In this document: piece after piece, positions 9,044 to 17,443 of the stretch | How positions within the stretch are numbered: position 1 is the stretch's first letter | Layout of the letters: every line of letters begins with the position of its first letter | Assembly (NCBI RefSeq): GCF_000382425.1 | Contig: NZ_KB908306.1 | Span: 1 to 64,000, forward strand | From: Empedobacter brevis NBRC 14943 = ATCC 43319 | Lineage (GTDB): Bacteria > Bacteroidota > Bacteroidia > Flavobacteriales > Weeksellaceae | Direction of reading: 5' to 3' | DNA length: 64,000 bases | Program-made: the position numbers and the translations under genes | Notes under the pieces: generated by a model | The model's input: the letters and a program-made list of their open reading frames with translations, nothing else | The model's database searches: none | Told to the model about the DNA's origin: nothing

Positions 9044-10174
9044 CTACAGTCGTTGTTTTAATTGTGGAACAATTTGTTCTTTCCATTGAGCGAAATCTCC
9101 TGCTAAGATATGTTCTCTTGCAACTCTTACCAAATCTAAATAAAAGGCAAGGTTATGAACAGATGCGATTTGTTTTCCTAAAGCTTCGTTTGCATTAAAC
9201 AAATGGCGTACATACGCTTTCGTATAATAGCTATCTACGTAGCTTGTTCCATTTTCATCCAATGGTTCAAAACAATCTTTCCATTTCGCATTCTTCATAT
9301 TCATGACACCATTCCAAGTAAATAACATTGCATTACGCGCATTACGTGTAGGCATTACACAGTCGAACATATCAACTCCTAAAGCAATACATTCGATGAT
9401 ATTCCAAGGCGTACCAACTCCCATTAAATAACGAGGTTTGTCTTGTGGAAGAATTTCAGTTACGATATCTGTCATTTCATACATCACAGGTTCTGGTTCA
9501 CCAACAGAGAGACCTCCAATTGCGTTTCCTTCAGCCCCGAAATCGGCGATATATTTAGCCGATTCTTGGCGCAAATCTTTAAAATCATTTCCTTGTACAA
9601 TAGGGAAAAGCGTTTGTTTGTGTCCGTAATATTCCGGATTGTTGTTTAACCAAGTTCTACAACGTTCTAACCAGCGATGAGTCACATGCATTGCACGTTT
9701 AGCATCGTGATATTTGGCCGGAATACCTGTTAATTCATCAAAAGCCATAAAAATATCTGCTCCGATGTAACGCTGAATCTCCATAGATTTTTCTGGTGTA
9801 AACATATGATAAGAACCATCGATATGCGATTTGAAACGGACTCCTTCTTCAGATTTCTTACGACTTGTTGCCAAAGAATACACTTGGAATCCTCCGGAAT
9901 CTGTCAAAATAGGTTTTTGCCAATTGATGAATTGATGTAACCCACCCGCTTTGTGCAAAATATCTGTTCCCGGACGCAAATATAAATGATAGGTGTTTCC
10001 AAGAATGATCTGAGCTTTAATATCTTCTTCTAATTCACGTTGATGAACGGCCTTTACCGTACCAACTGTACCAACAGGCATAAAAATTGGTGTTTGAATT
10101 TTACCGTGATCGGTTTCTACAACACCAGCTCTTGCCTTTGAAAATTCGTCTTTTTTATCGATTGAAAATTTCAT
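9044..10174 (-). CDS. tgt: tRNA-guanine transglycosylase, zinc-site cysteines absent
   Basis: A 376-residue enzyme with the TGT motifs TPIFMPVGTVGTVK, GNTYHLYLRPG, LTDSGGFQVYS, GNAIGGLSVGEP, YLMGVGTPWNI and FDCVMPTRNARN. It exchanges guanine-34 for preQ1 in tRNAs with GUN anticodons, a step in queuosine synthesis. The usual CxCxxC zinc ligands near the C-terminus are missing. The corresponding stretch reads DENGTSYVDSYYTKAYVRHLF-like with Thr, Asp and Ser/Tyr there, while the His of SVHN remains. I recall the same loss in other flavobacterial TGTs. An upstream TTG gives three extra residues but lies in the -7 promoter box, so ATG at 10174 is chosen. Confidence 0.95.
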   Translation of the reverse strand: MKFSIDKKDEFSKARAGVVETDHGKIQTPIFMPVGTVGTVKAVHQRELEEDIKAQIILGNTYHLYLRPGTDILHKAGGLHQFINWQKPILTDSGGFQVYSLATSRKKSEEGVRFKSHIDGSYHMFTPEKSMEIQRYIGADIFMAFDELTGIPAKYHDAKRAMHVTHRWLERCRTWLNNNPEYYGHKQTLFPIVQGNDFKDLRQESAKYIADFGAEGNAIGGLSVGEPEPVMYEMTDIVTEILPQDKPRYLMGVGTPWNIIECIALGVDMFDCVMPTRNARNAMLFTWNGVMNMKNAKWKDCFEPLDENGTSYVDSYYTKAYVRHLFNANEALGKQIASVHNLAFYLDLVRVAREHILAGDFAQWKEQIVPQLKQRL

Positions 10175-10180
10175 AGTGTG

Positions 10181-10188
10181 CAAAGATA
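10181..10188 (-). promoter_or_regulatory. Predicted -7 promoter element of tgt
   Basis: On the minus strand TATCTTTG matches TAnnTTTG exactly and lies seven bases before the tgt ATG. I see no good -33 TTTG upstream, and such a short leader would leave little 5' untranslated RNA. Confidence 0.4.
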
Positions 10189-10238
10189 TTAATTGTTTAG
10201 CTTGTTGCGAGTTGGTTTGAAAAAAAATAACAAAAAAA

Positions 10239-10266
10239 TAAGGATAAAGTTATCTTTATCCTTATT
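10239..10266 (-). terminator. Terminator after the OmpA-like gene
   Basis: Arms AAGGATAAAG and CTTTATCCTT with a four-base loop. On the minus strand it is followed by a T-rich tract. It lies about 20 bases after the stop codon. Confidence 0.8.
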
Positions 10267-10285
10267 ATCAAAATTTAAGAAACGA

Positions 10286-11572
10286 TTATTTTGTAAAACG
10301 TAATGACATTTTTCGGTCAGAAGCTCTTTCTTCATCCGAAGCTGTTTCCGGAACTTTTGCAAATTCTTCTCCGTATCCTTCAGCTCCTGCAACTTGTGCA
10401 CCTACACCGCGTTTAGTTAATTCCGCTTTTAAGAAATCTGCACGTTGTTGAGAAATTTCTTTATTTTTAGCATCATCTCCTTTTTTATCAGAATAAGCAC
10501 CAAGCTTTATTTTTGCAGTTGGGTATTTTTTCAAAATTGCAGCGATATTATCCAATTGGATTTCTGAGCCTGCTTCCAATTGATCTGTTTTTCCAAAAAC
10601 GAAATTGACATTATCAAAATTGAACCATTTTTCTTTCAATTGATCTTCAGTCATTGTTGCAAATTCCGGAGCTTTGATAAATTTGATAATTTGATCTTCT
10701 AGTCCATTTGCATATCCTTTTAACGCAATACCATCTAAATCGATTGTAGAAATTTCACGAGGTTCTGTTAAAGAGTCAACGACTATTTCCGTTTCTTCTG
10801 TTACGACTGTTTTTTCATCTTTTCCTTTGCAGTATTTCAGCAAAAAGAAGGCAGCTAAAGCTAAGATGATCAGCGGAATGATCCACTTCCAAAATCCGCC
10901 ACCGTCATTATTGTTGTGATGTGTTTCTGCATAAGCATCGACAGGTGCAACATAAGGTTTTTCTTCAGGTTCTACATCAACCACTTTTCTTGTTTCAGTA
11001 ACGGTCTCAGTAATGTGATCTTTCGCAACATCAATTGTTTCAGTAATTTCATGAGCATCGTTAAACATAGTGCCTAAACCTAAAGACCCAAGACCTAAAC
11101 CAGCAGGAATTAAACCTACTATTTTATCTTTTATTCCACCCAATGAAGAAAAGAAATCAGATTCAGAAACATGATTAAACTCGGCTTCTTTGCCAATAGA
11201 ACCAAAAGTTGTTAAGGCAGTTAAATCGAATAATTTTGAAGAAGAAGCAGTTGAAATACCTGCGTATTCTGCAATTTTAGAAATGATAGGTTGTGCATTT
11301 GAACCAAAAATAACCTGAATTAATTCTTTGATTGTATCCGGTGTTTGTTGTTCTGTCGAAATGTTAGCTAATCCACGCGAAGCACCAAATGTTTTAATGG
11401 TGTGGAACAATCCTGTTGTAGAATTCTTTTTTTCTAAAACACCTCCCAAAATAATGGGAATAAAAGCGTTGATTGCTTTTGAAATTCCTGAATCACTTTC
11501 ACCCAATTCTGATGAAGTTTTAGAAATTAAATCTGGAGTAATATACCCTTTCACTAACTCAATAATGTTCAT
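10286..11572 (-). CDS. DUF937 / OmpA-domain envelope protein
   Basis: A 428-residue protein with three parts. Residues 1-~140 resemble DUF937 (YidB-like): MNIIELVKGYITPDLISKTS, AFIPIILGGVLEKK and the Gly-rich end. A linker follows, with one transmembrane segment at about 226-247 (WKWIIPLIILALAAFFLL). Residues ~320-428 form an OmpA-type peptidoglycan-binding domain with NFVFGKTDQ, LGAYSDKKGD, SQQRADFLK and RASDRKMSLRF. With no signal peptide, the DUF937 part should be cytoplasmic and the OmpA part periplasmic, anchoring the inner membrane to the wall. The role is unknown. It is flanked by its own terminator and reads away from the mscS gene. Confidence 0.85.
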   Translation of the reverse strand: MNIIELVKGYITPDLISKTSSELGESDSGISKAINAFIPIILGGVLEKKNSTTGLFHTIKTFGASRGLANISTEQQTPDTIKELIQVIFGSNAQPIISKIAEYAGISTASSSKLFDLTALTTFGSIGKEAEFNHVSESDFFSSLGGIKDKIVGLIPAGLGLGSLGLGTMFNDAHEITETIDVAKDHITETVTETRKVVDVEPEEKPYVAPVDAYAETHHNNNDGGGFWKWIIPLIILALAAFFLLKYCKGKDEKTVVTEETEIVVDSLTEPREISTIDLDGIALKGYANGLEDQIIKFIKAPEFATMTEDQLKEKWFNFDNVNFVFGKTDQLEAGSEIQLDNIAAILKKYPTAKIKLGAYSDKKGDDAKNKEISQQRADFLKAELTKRGVGAQVAGAEGYGEEFAKVPETASDEERASDRKMSLRFTK

Positions 11573-11745
11573 AGTTTTTAAAATTTTAATTTATAGTTGT
11601 TTTTTGTTGTAATGTATTCTTAACGAATACTGTACCAGTATTCAGATTTATTAAAAATAGTTAAAAAAAATGATAAATTTTTGTTTTTTTTGAAAAGATG
11701 TAAGATTGGAATTAATTTTATCCGCTGAATTACTAAAAAAATATT

Positions 11746-12648
11746 ATGCAAGAACAAGACAAGGTTGATAGTTTACAGGATGTGATTTCAACACCTATCA
11801 AAGATGTAGAATATATTACGAACTGGTTAATTACGAAAGGGTCTGAAGTGGGGTGGAGCTTGGTCTCTGCCATATTTACCTTAGTAATTGGTTTATGGTT
11901 GGCGGGTAAATTGAAAAAATTGATAGAAAAACGTATGATTGCTCGTAACGTGGATTTATCTATTCGTACTTTTCTTATTCCGATTATAAATATTGTTCTA
12001 AAAATGATCGTGATAATGTTTGTTGTTTCACGATTGGGTTTAGATGCCTCTGGTTTAATTGCCGCATTGGGTGGGGCTGGTTTGGCAATTGGTTTAGCAC
12101 TGCAAGGGTCTTTGTCAAATTTTGCAGCGGGAATTCTAATTATCATTTTCAAACCGTTTAAAGTAGGAGATTATATTGTTTCACAAGGAAATGAAGGAAC
12201 TGTCGAATCAATCAGTTTATTAAATACAGTGATTGCTACTGCAAAAGGACAGGTTGTGACGCTACCAAATGCAAATTTGTTTAATAATCCAATTGTAAAT
12301 TATTCCGTCAAAGAATATCGTCGATTAGATGTAAATATAGGAATTTCTTATAACGATGATTTTGATAAGGCGCGTGAAGTTTTATTAGGCGTTTTGGAAA
12401 AAAATGAATTGGTAGATGATACACAATCTAAGACCGTTGAAATATTGGAGTTTGCAGCAAGCAGTGTAAATTTGGCTGTACGTTGTTATGTGAAGAATAG
12501 TGATTATTGGACAGCTTATTGGCAATTGTACAAAGCTGTAAAATATGCTTTGGATGAGAATAATATCTCGATACCTTATCCGCATACAGAGATGATTATT
12601 AAAAATGATAGTAATTCGACAACAATCCCTTTCGAGAATAAAGATTAA
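11746..12648 (+). CDS. MscS-family mechanosensitive channel
   Basis: A 300-residue small-conductance channel protein. It has three transmembrane segments; the pore helix reads GLIAALGGAGLAIGLALQGS with the characteristic small-residue packing, followed by FAAGILIIIFKPFKVGDYI. The beta domain carries VTLPNANLFNNPIVNYS. It opens under membrane tension to release solutes during osmotic downshock. The stop codon overlaps the start of the downstream DD-peptidase gene (TAATG), so the two form a unit concerned with cell-envelope integrity. Confidence 0.92.
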   Translation: MQEQDKVDSLQDVISTPIKDVEYITNWLITKGSEVGWSLVSAIFTLVIGLWLAGKLKKLIEKRMIARNVDLSIRTFLIPIINIVLKMIVIMFVVSRLGLDASGLIAALGGAGLAIGLALQGSLSNFAAGILIIIFKPFKVGDYIVSQGNEGTVESISLLNTVIATAKGQVVTLPNANLFNNPIVNYSVKEYRRLDVNIGISYNDDFDKAREVLLGVLEKNELVDDTQSKTVEILEFAASSVNLAVRCYVKNSDYWTAYWQLYKAVKYALDENNISIPYPHTEMIIKNDSNSTTIPFENKD

Positions 12649-13904
12649 TGAAGTATTTATTTATAATAGGATCAATTTTTTTTTCTGTGCATCTTTTTGC
12701 GCAGAAAGAATTGATTGATCAGCATCTCAATTCAGATTTTTATTCCACACAATTCACCGGATTTTATTTATATGATCCGTTAACCAAAGAAGAAATTTAT
12801 AATTATAACGGGAATAAATTTTTTATACCTGCATCCAACACTAAAATTTTTACACTCTATACAGCGATGAAAATGTTGAATGATTCGATTCCTGCATTCA
12901 AATATCAGTTGATAGGAGATGAATTGCATATAGAAGGAACCGGAGATCCGACTTTTTTACATCCGAAATATAAGAATACACGCGCAGTAGACTTTCTGAA
13001 AAATAATGGAACAAAACTAATTTTTCATTGGAATAATTTCGATGAAGAATCTTTTTTGCCAGGTTGGACATGGGATGATTTTCGAAAGGATTATGCTCCG
13101 GAAAGAAGTCAATTCCCGATTAATGAAAATTTAGTATCCATTTTTAAAAATGGAAATTCGGTAAGAACTTTTCCTACCTATTTTGAGGAGTTAACTGAAA
13201 TTAGAGAAATGACTGAGCCACGTGATTTTTACGATAATAAATTTTATATCAGTAATAAAAAACGTTCAGAGAAAGTTCCGTTTATTGTAAATGAAACGGT
13301 GGTTGAAAAATCATTGTCTCAAATTTTAGGAAAACCAGTGGATATGGTGAAGACTTCGATGCCTAAAGATTTCAAACTATTTTACAGTCAGCGAGCAGAT
13401 GATGTTTATCGTGAGATGATGGAGAACAGCGATAATTTTTTGGCAGAGCATCTTTTGATTTTAGCATCCAGCACATTGTCCGGTAAATTAAGTTCGGTTC
13501 AGGTTATAAATTATTCAAAAAAGAATTTTTTAAAAGATTTGAAACAACAACCTGAATGGTTTGATGGTTCGGGTTTATCGCGTTATAATTTGTTTACACC
13601 ACAAAGTTTGGTTCAGGTTTTAGAAAAAATGTACAGCGAATTTTCTGAACAACGATTGTTCTCTATTTTTCCGATAGGAGGCAAAACCGGAACTATAAAA
13701 AATAGATACAAAGATGTAGGTCAGCCTTATATTTATGCAAAAACCGGAACATTGAATAATAATGTGACGTTGAGTGGTTACTTGAAAACAAACTCAGGTA
13801 GGACGTTAATTTTTAGTTTGATGAACAATAATTCAATCAAAAATTTAACTTTAATCAGAAGTGAAAATGAAAAACTTTTGAAAATGATTAGAGATCATTA
13901 TTAA
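12648..13904 (+). CDS. dacB: D-alanyl-D-alanine carboxypeptidase/endopeptidase (PBP4 class)
   Basis: A 418-residue secreted penicillin-binding protein with a signal peptide (residues 1-18, ending LFAQ). The S13-family motifs are present: the nucleophile Ser-x-x-Lys in PASNTKIFTLYT, Ser-Asp-Asn in NSDNFLAEHLL, and Lys-Thr-Gly (AKTGTLNNN; a second GGKTGT lies just before). The enzyme trims or opens cross-links in periplasmic peptidoglycan. It overlaps the channel gene by one base and ends at a strong terminator. Confidence 0.9.
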   Translation: MKYLFIIGSIFFSVHLFAQKELIDQHLNSDFYSTQFTGFYLYDPLTKEEIYNYNGNKFFIPASNTKIFTLYTAMKMLNDSIPAFKYQLIGDELHIEGTGDPTFLHPKYKNTRAVDFLKNNGTKLIFHWNNFDEESFLPGWTWDDFRKDYAPERSQFPINENLVSIFKNGNSVRTFPTYFEELTEIREMTEPRDFYDNKFYISNKKRSEKVPFIVNETVVEKSLSQILGKPVDMVKTSMPKDFKLFYSQRADDVYREMMENSDNFLAEHLLILASSTLSGKLSSVQVINYSKKNFLKDLKQQPEWFDGSGLSRYNLFTPQSLVQVLEKMYSEFSEQRLFSIFPIGGKTGTIKNRYKDVGQPYIYAKTGTLNNNVTLSGYLKTNSGRTLIFSLMNNNSIKNLTLIRSENEKLLKMIRDHY

Positions 13905-13914
13905 TAAAAAAATA

Positions 13915-13950
13915 AAAAAAAGTCTTCCGCTTCGGAAGATTTTTTTTTAT
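13915..13950 (+). terminator. Terminator after dacB
   Basis: Stem TCTTCCG/CGGAAGA with a short loop, preceded by A-rich sequence and followed by nine T. It lies between the converging dacB and DUF6702-like genes and could serve both. Confidence 0.88.
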
Positions 13951-13958
13951 TTTTTTAT

Positions 13959-14432
13959 TTAGAACGATAGTTTTACCACATCATTACTTCCTGTTAAGAC
14001 TTTCGTATCTTTTTTGTTTTTGACGTCAAAGGTTACAATGTTTTGTTGATCATTAAAAATATCTGTCAGCAAAGCCACTCTTAATTCAATCGAACTGATA
14101 TCAGAAATTTTATCAAATTTAAAGAACACTCTTGTCGATTTATCATTAACCTGATAACCATAATAAGATGTTCCTAAAGCTTTTCCGTTGACTTTGACAT
14201 CAACTTTACTGTTCACATACGATTTTAACTTGTTTTCAAAATTTGATTTATTTGAAACATCAGCACCAACTGCTTTTTCCAATTGATTTGTAAAGGTACG
14301 GGCAGTTATGTTTAAAGTACCTGTTTCTTGTTCATAGTCAACTTTGATATTTGCCGTATGAAAATCCTGGGCACTTAGGTTAAAAGTGATTAAAACCAAA
14401 AGTAAAGAGAATAGATATTTTAAATGTTTCAT
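13959..14432 (-). CDS. DUF6702-like secreted protein
   Basis: A 157-residue protein with a signal peptide (residues 1-21, ending NLSAQ). The mature part contains HTANIKVDYEQETGTLNITAR followed by a predicted beta-rich domain with an LEKAVG helix. This pattern fits the DUF6702 family of Bacteroidota periplasmic proteins, whose function is unknown. The gene stands alone between two terminators, in the opposite orientation to dacB. Family assignment is from memory of the motif and should be treated as moderate. Confidence 0.65.
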   Translation of the reverse strand: MKHLKYLFSLLLVLITFNLSAQDFHTANIKVDYEQETGTLNITARTFTNQLEKAVGADVSNKSNFENKLKSYVNSKVDVKVNGKALGTSYYGYQVNDKSTRVFFKFDKISDISSIELRVALLTDIFNDQQNIVTFDVKNKKDTKVLTGSNDVVKLSF

Positions 14433-14556
14433 TTTATTTCTTAGTTTATACGATCCAGTTCAAATCAAGTGCCAAAATTTCTTAAAATCTAAAAACAAAA
14501 GTATCGTGGATTGTTTCTAAACGAAATTAGAATAAAAAAATTGTAAATCAAGGAAA

Positions 14557-14591
14557 TAAAAAGAGTATTAAACTGATTAATACTCTTTTTA
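14557..14591 (-). terminator. Terminator after the four-helix membrane protein gene
   Basis: Perfect 13-bp arms AAAAAGAGTATTA / TAATACTCTTTTT with a seven-base loop. It lies 18 bases after the stop of the 14.6-15.0 kb gene. Confidence 0.85.
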
Positions 14592-14608
14592 TGAAGTTAT
14601 GCTAAATC

Positions 14609-15022
14609 TTAAGCAAACCAAATGTGGTAAGGAATTCTACTTAAAATACAAACTAACCCGATGATTGCAAAAATAGCGACATTCATTGGGACAGTTGTCG
14701 AACGTTTTAGTTTTGCATTTGCAATTGTCATAAATACTACACCGGCAATCATCATCATTGGATGTTCAACAAATGTTAATCTTAATGCAGAATCAGACAT
14801 AATGTTTGATGGTTCTAATGCAGAAAACATCATAATGTAATACACTAATCCAATTAACAATTGTACATGGAAAGTGATCGTTGTAAATAATCCGATCTTC
14901 TTAATTGTAGCGTCAGTATCTTTTTTGGAAATCGCATAAATTAATGTTGAAATCACAAAGATAACACCCATCAAAATTACCAGATAAGCCCAACCACTAT
15001 GAAATTGTTTAATAAAATCCAT
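14609..15022 (-). CDS. Four-helix inner-membrane protein of unknown function
   Basis: A 137-residue protein with four hydrophobic helices (about residues 10-30, 43-66, 86-104 and 114-132). Conserved-looking histidines occur at FHSGWAY, TFHVQLLIG and EHPMMM. Similar flavobacterial proteins are often labelled cytochrome-b-like, but no haem-binding pattern is established here and I would not transfer that name. It is a single gene with its own terminator, pointing away from trmB. Confidence 0.7.
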   Translation of the reverse strand: MDFIKQFHSGWAYLVILMGVIFVISTLIYAISKKDTDATIKKIGLFTTITFHVQLLIGLVYYIMMFSALEPSNIMSDSALRLTFVEHPMMMIAGVVFMTIANAKLKRSTTVPMNVAIFAIIGLVCILSRIPYHIWFA

Positions 15023-15157
15023 TTTTCTAATTTTAGTTTTTCATTACAAAAATAACAAACCTTTTTACATAAATACTATTTGCTGATATTTATGTGTTTT
15101 TAGAACGGTTTTTTAGATTAATCAAAATCTTGTAATTTCGTGCAAAATATATCCGAA

Positions 15158-15835
15158 ATGGGAAAAGATAAAATCAGAAGATTTAACGAAAATAAAACTT
15201 TTCAAAATGTTGTTCAACCAACAAGGGACGAGGCAACCAGCAATTTTGCATTAAAAGGAAATTGGAACAAGGATTTTTTCAAGAACGACAATCCAATTGT
15301 CTTAGAACTTGGGTGCGGAAAAGGAGAATATACGGTTGCAATGGCTCGTCGTGATAAAGATCGTAATTTTATCGGAGTAGATATTAAAGGATCGAGATTT
15401 TGGCGTGGAGCTAAAACTTGTTTGGAAGAAGGAATTGAAAATGCAGGATTTCTTAGGACACAAATCGAAATTATTGATCATCTATTTGCTGAAAATGAAG
15501 TAAGCGAAATTTGGATTACTTTCCCGGATCCACAAATTAAATACAGAAGAACAAAACATCGTTTAACCGATCCTGAGTTTTTGAGACGTTATCATAAAAT
15601 CCTGAAACCGGAAGGAACAGTGAACCTGAAAACGGATTCTGAATTTTTACATGGGTACACACATGGTGTCATTCATATAGAAGGTCATGAAGTAATTCGT
15701 TCTACACACGATGTTTATCACCCGGATCATTCTGATATTCCGGCAATTGTAACCGATGTACAAACCTATTACGAATCAAAATTTTTAGAGGAAGGTAAAA
15801 AGATTACCTATATAAAGTTTCAATTGAAATACTAA
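15158..15835 (+). CDS. trmB: tRNA (guanine-N7-)-methyltransferase
   Basis: A 225-residue SAM-dependent enzyme that makes m7G46 in the tRNA variable loop. The SAM site LELGCGKGEYTVAMA, the FIGVDIKG strand and the TrmB signature ITFPDPQ...RRTKHRLTDPEFL are all present. A GTG 18 bases upstream is in frame, but MGKDKIRRF at 15158 matches family starts and the GTG abuts a TAATTTCG promoter-like box (15133-15140). It is a monocistronic gene with a terminator right after the stop. Confidence 0.95.
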   Translation: MGKDKIRRFNENKTFQNVVQPTRDEATSNFALKGNWNKDFFKNDNPIVLELGCGKGEYTVAMARRDKDRNFIGVDIKGSRFWRGAKTCLEEGIENAGFLRTQIEIIDHLFAENEVSEIWITFPDPQIKYRRTKHRLTDPEFLRRYHKILKPEGTVNLKTDSEFLHGYTHGVIHIEGHEVIRSTHDVYHPDHSDIPAIVTDVQTYYESKFLEEGKKITYIKFQLKY

Positions 15836-15836
15836 C

Positions 15837-15866
15837 AAAAATCCATCAACAGATGGATTTTTTGTT
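15837..15866 (+). terminator. Terminator after trmB
   Basis: Arms AAAATCCATC / GATGGATTTT with a short loop, followed by a T-run, directly after the stop codon. Confidence 0.85.
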
Positions 15867-15925
15867 TTTTATAAAATGACAAAAATTTATTCATCCTATA
15901 TTTGTTATCACACTAATATAATTTT

Positions 15926-17374
15926 ATGAAGAATAAATTTTTATTTCTTACTCCGTTTATTTTGAATGGGTTGTTTTCTTTTGCTCAAGTGAACAAAGAT
16001 TTCATCTTTGCCACAATGGAAACTGAAAATGCGAATTTTTTAAAAAATAATCATTCAGATTCTATTCAGATTTTATCTTCAAAAGCTGATTTTTCTGCCA
16101 TCTATTTTCATCCTTCAATTGCTGAAAGTTTGCACCATAAATTTTCTCATGGGCATGGTTATGTTTATCGAAATTCGCAAGAAGAAGCACTTAATTCGCT
16201 TCAAAAGGTAGCTGTTCAGAAAAAAACGGCATTTAATTATACAATTACTGAGCAAGCTTTTGTAACAAAAATTTTGAATGATGTTGATGTACAGGAAATC
16301 GAAAAAATGATTTTGTTACTAGAAGGTTTTAAGACGCGTTATCATACCCGGCAGGAAGCAAATGATGCGATTCTGAAAATTAAAGAAATTTGGGAAGGAA
16401 TGATTGCTGAAGCCGGGCGGAAAGATATTTCTGTAAAATTAGTTGATCATGTCGGTACACCAATGAAATCATTAATATTGAAGATATTTGGAAATGATAA
16501 TGCTTCTGTAATTATTGGAGGTCATGCAGATTCGACGGTAGGCTGGAATGCGAATCAGTCGTATGCTCCCGGAGCAGATGACAATGCCTCCGGTATTGCA
16601 ACCATTACAGAAATATTACGAGTTTTATTAAAAAATAATTTTCAACCGGAAGCATCAGTTGAGATGATGGCTTTTGCGGCAGAAGAAATAGGATTAGTAG
16701 GTTCTGAAGAAATAGCACAATCGTATGCAAATGACAATAAAGAAGTGATTGGGTTTGTTCAATTTGATATGACAAATTACAAAGGCTCTGCAAAAGATAT
16801 CGTTTTGATGACGGATAATTATTGTGATACAAATCTGAATAGTTTTTTGATGCAATTGATGGAGGAATACAATAAAACAGGTTTACATCAATTTACTTAT
16901 GATACTTCAAAATGTGGTTATGGATGTTCAGATCATTTTAGTTGGGCGGACAATGGTTATGCAGCAACACTACCTTTCGAAGCGCGAATGAATGAAGATA
17001 ATCCTAATATTCATACAACAAATGATACGTATGCTTCGATGGGGAATACGTCTACTCATGCAGCTAAGTTTGTAAAATTAGGAATTGAGTATGTTGTTGA
17101 AGCAGCAAAACAAGCCGCAAATTTAGAAACGAATAACTTAGATAAAAACACATCGAAAATTTATATTTCAAATAAAACATTGAATTACCAACTTAATTTT
17201 AAAACACCGATTTCGATTAAAATTATTGATGCAAGCGGACGCCGTGTTAGAACATTCAATTCTGAAAAACCGGAAGGTAATGTAAATATAGCTGGGTTGG
17301 CTTCAGGGTTCTATGTGGCACATATAACGGATGAAAAAGGAAATACAATTTCTCATAAATTTGTCTTGAAGTAA
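15926..17374 (+). CDS. Secreted M28-family metallopeptidase with T9SS tag
   Basis: A 482-residue zinc aminopeptidase-type enzyme. Residues 1-20 are a signal peptide (ending FSFAQ). A propeptide-like region to ~165 precedes the M28 domain, whose two-zinc ligands are visible in VIIGGHADST, GADDNASG, FAAEEIGLVGS, VQFDMTNY and NIHTTNDTY. The last ~75 residues form a type A sorting domain (IKIIDASGRRVRTF ... GLASGFYVAHI ... KFVLK), so export through the type IX system to the cell surface or medium is expected. It probably liberates amino acids from peptides. A single gene with a terminator. Confidence 0.92.
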   Translation: MKNKFLFLTPFILNGLFSFAQVNKDFIFATMETENANFLKNNHSDSIQILSSKADFSAIYFHPSIAESLHHKFSHGHGYVYRNSQEEALNSLQKVAVQKKTAFNYTITEQAFVTKILNDVDVQEIEKMILLLEGFKTRYHTRQEANDAILKIKEIWEGMIAEAGRKDISVKLVDHVGTPMKSLILKIFGNDNASVIIGGHADSTVGWNANQSYAPGADDNASGIATITEILRVLLKNNFQPEASVEMMAFAAEEIGLVGSEEIAQSYANDNKEVIGFVQFDMTNYKGSAKDIVLMTDNYCDTNLNSFLMQLMEEYNKTGLHQFTYDTSKCGYGCSDHFSWADNGYAATLPFEARMNEDNPNIHTTNDTYASMGNTSTHAAKFVKLGIEYVVEAAKQAANLETNNLDKNTSKIYISNKTLNYQLNFKTPISIKIIDASGRRVRTFNSEKPEGNVNIAGLASGFYVAHITDEKGNTISHKFVLK

Positions 17375-17388
17375 ATGATAAAATAAGA

Positions 17389-17426
17389 AGAACAAAAAAG
17401 CAAGCTTAAAGCTTGCTTTTTTGTTC
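17389..17426. terminator. Bidirectional terminator between the M28 peptidase and pyrEF
   Basis: A 38-base perfect palindrome-like hairpin (GAACAAAAAAGCAAGCTT... and its complement) with A- and T-runs on both sides. It serves both converging genes. Confidence 0.9.
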
Positions 17427-17443
17427 TTTATAGGGTAAAAATA

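Noticed and set aside
10189-10401. A 70-codon minus-strand frame at the end of the OmpA-like gene
   Set aside because: It overlaps the 3' end of the OmpA domain in another frame and runs through the terminator; composition is not protein-like.
13959-14432. Naming the 157-residue secreted protein a peptidase
   Set aside because: No catalytic motif is visible; only the DUF6702-like pattern is supported.
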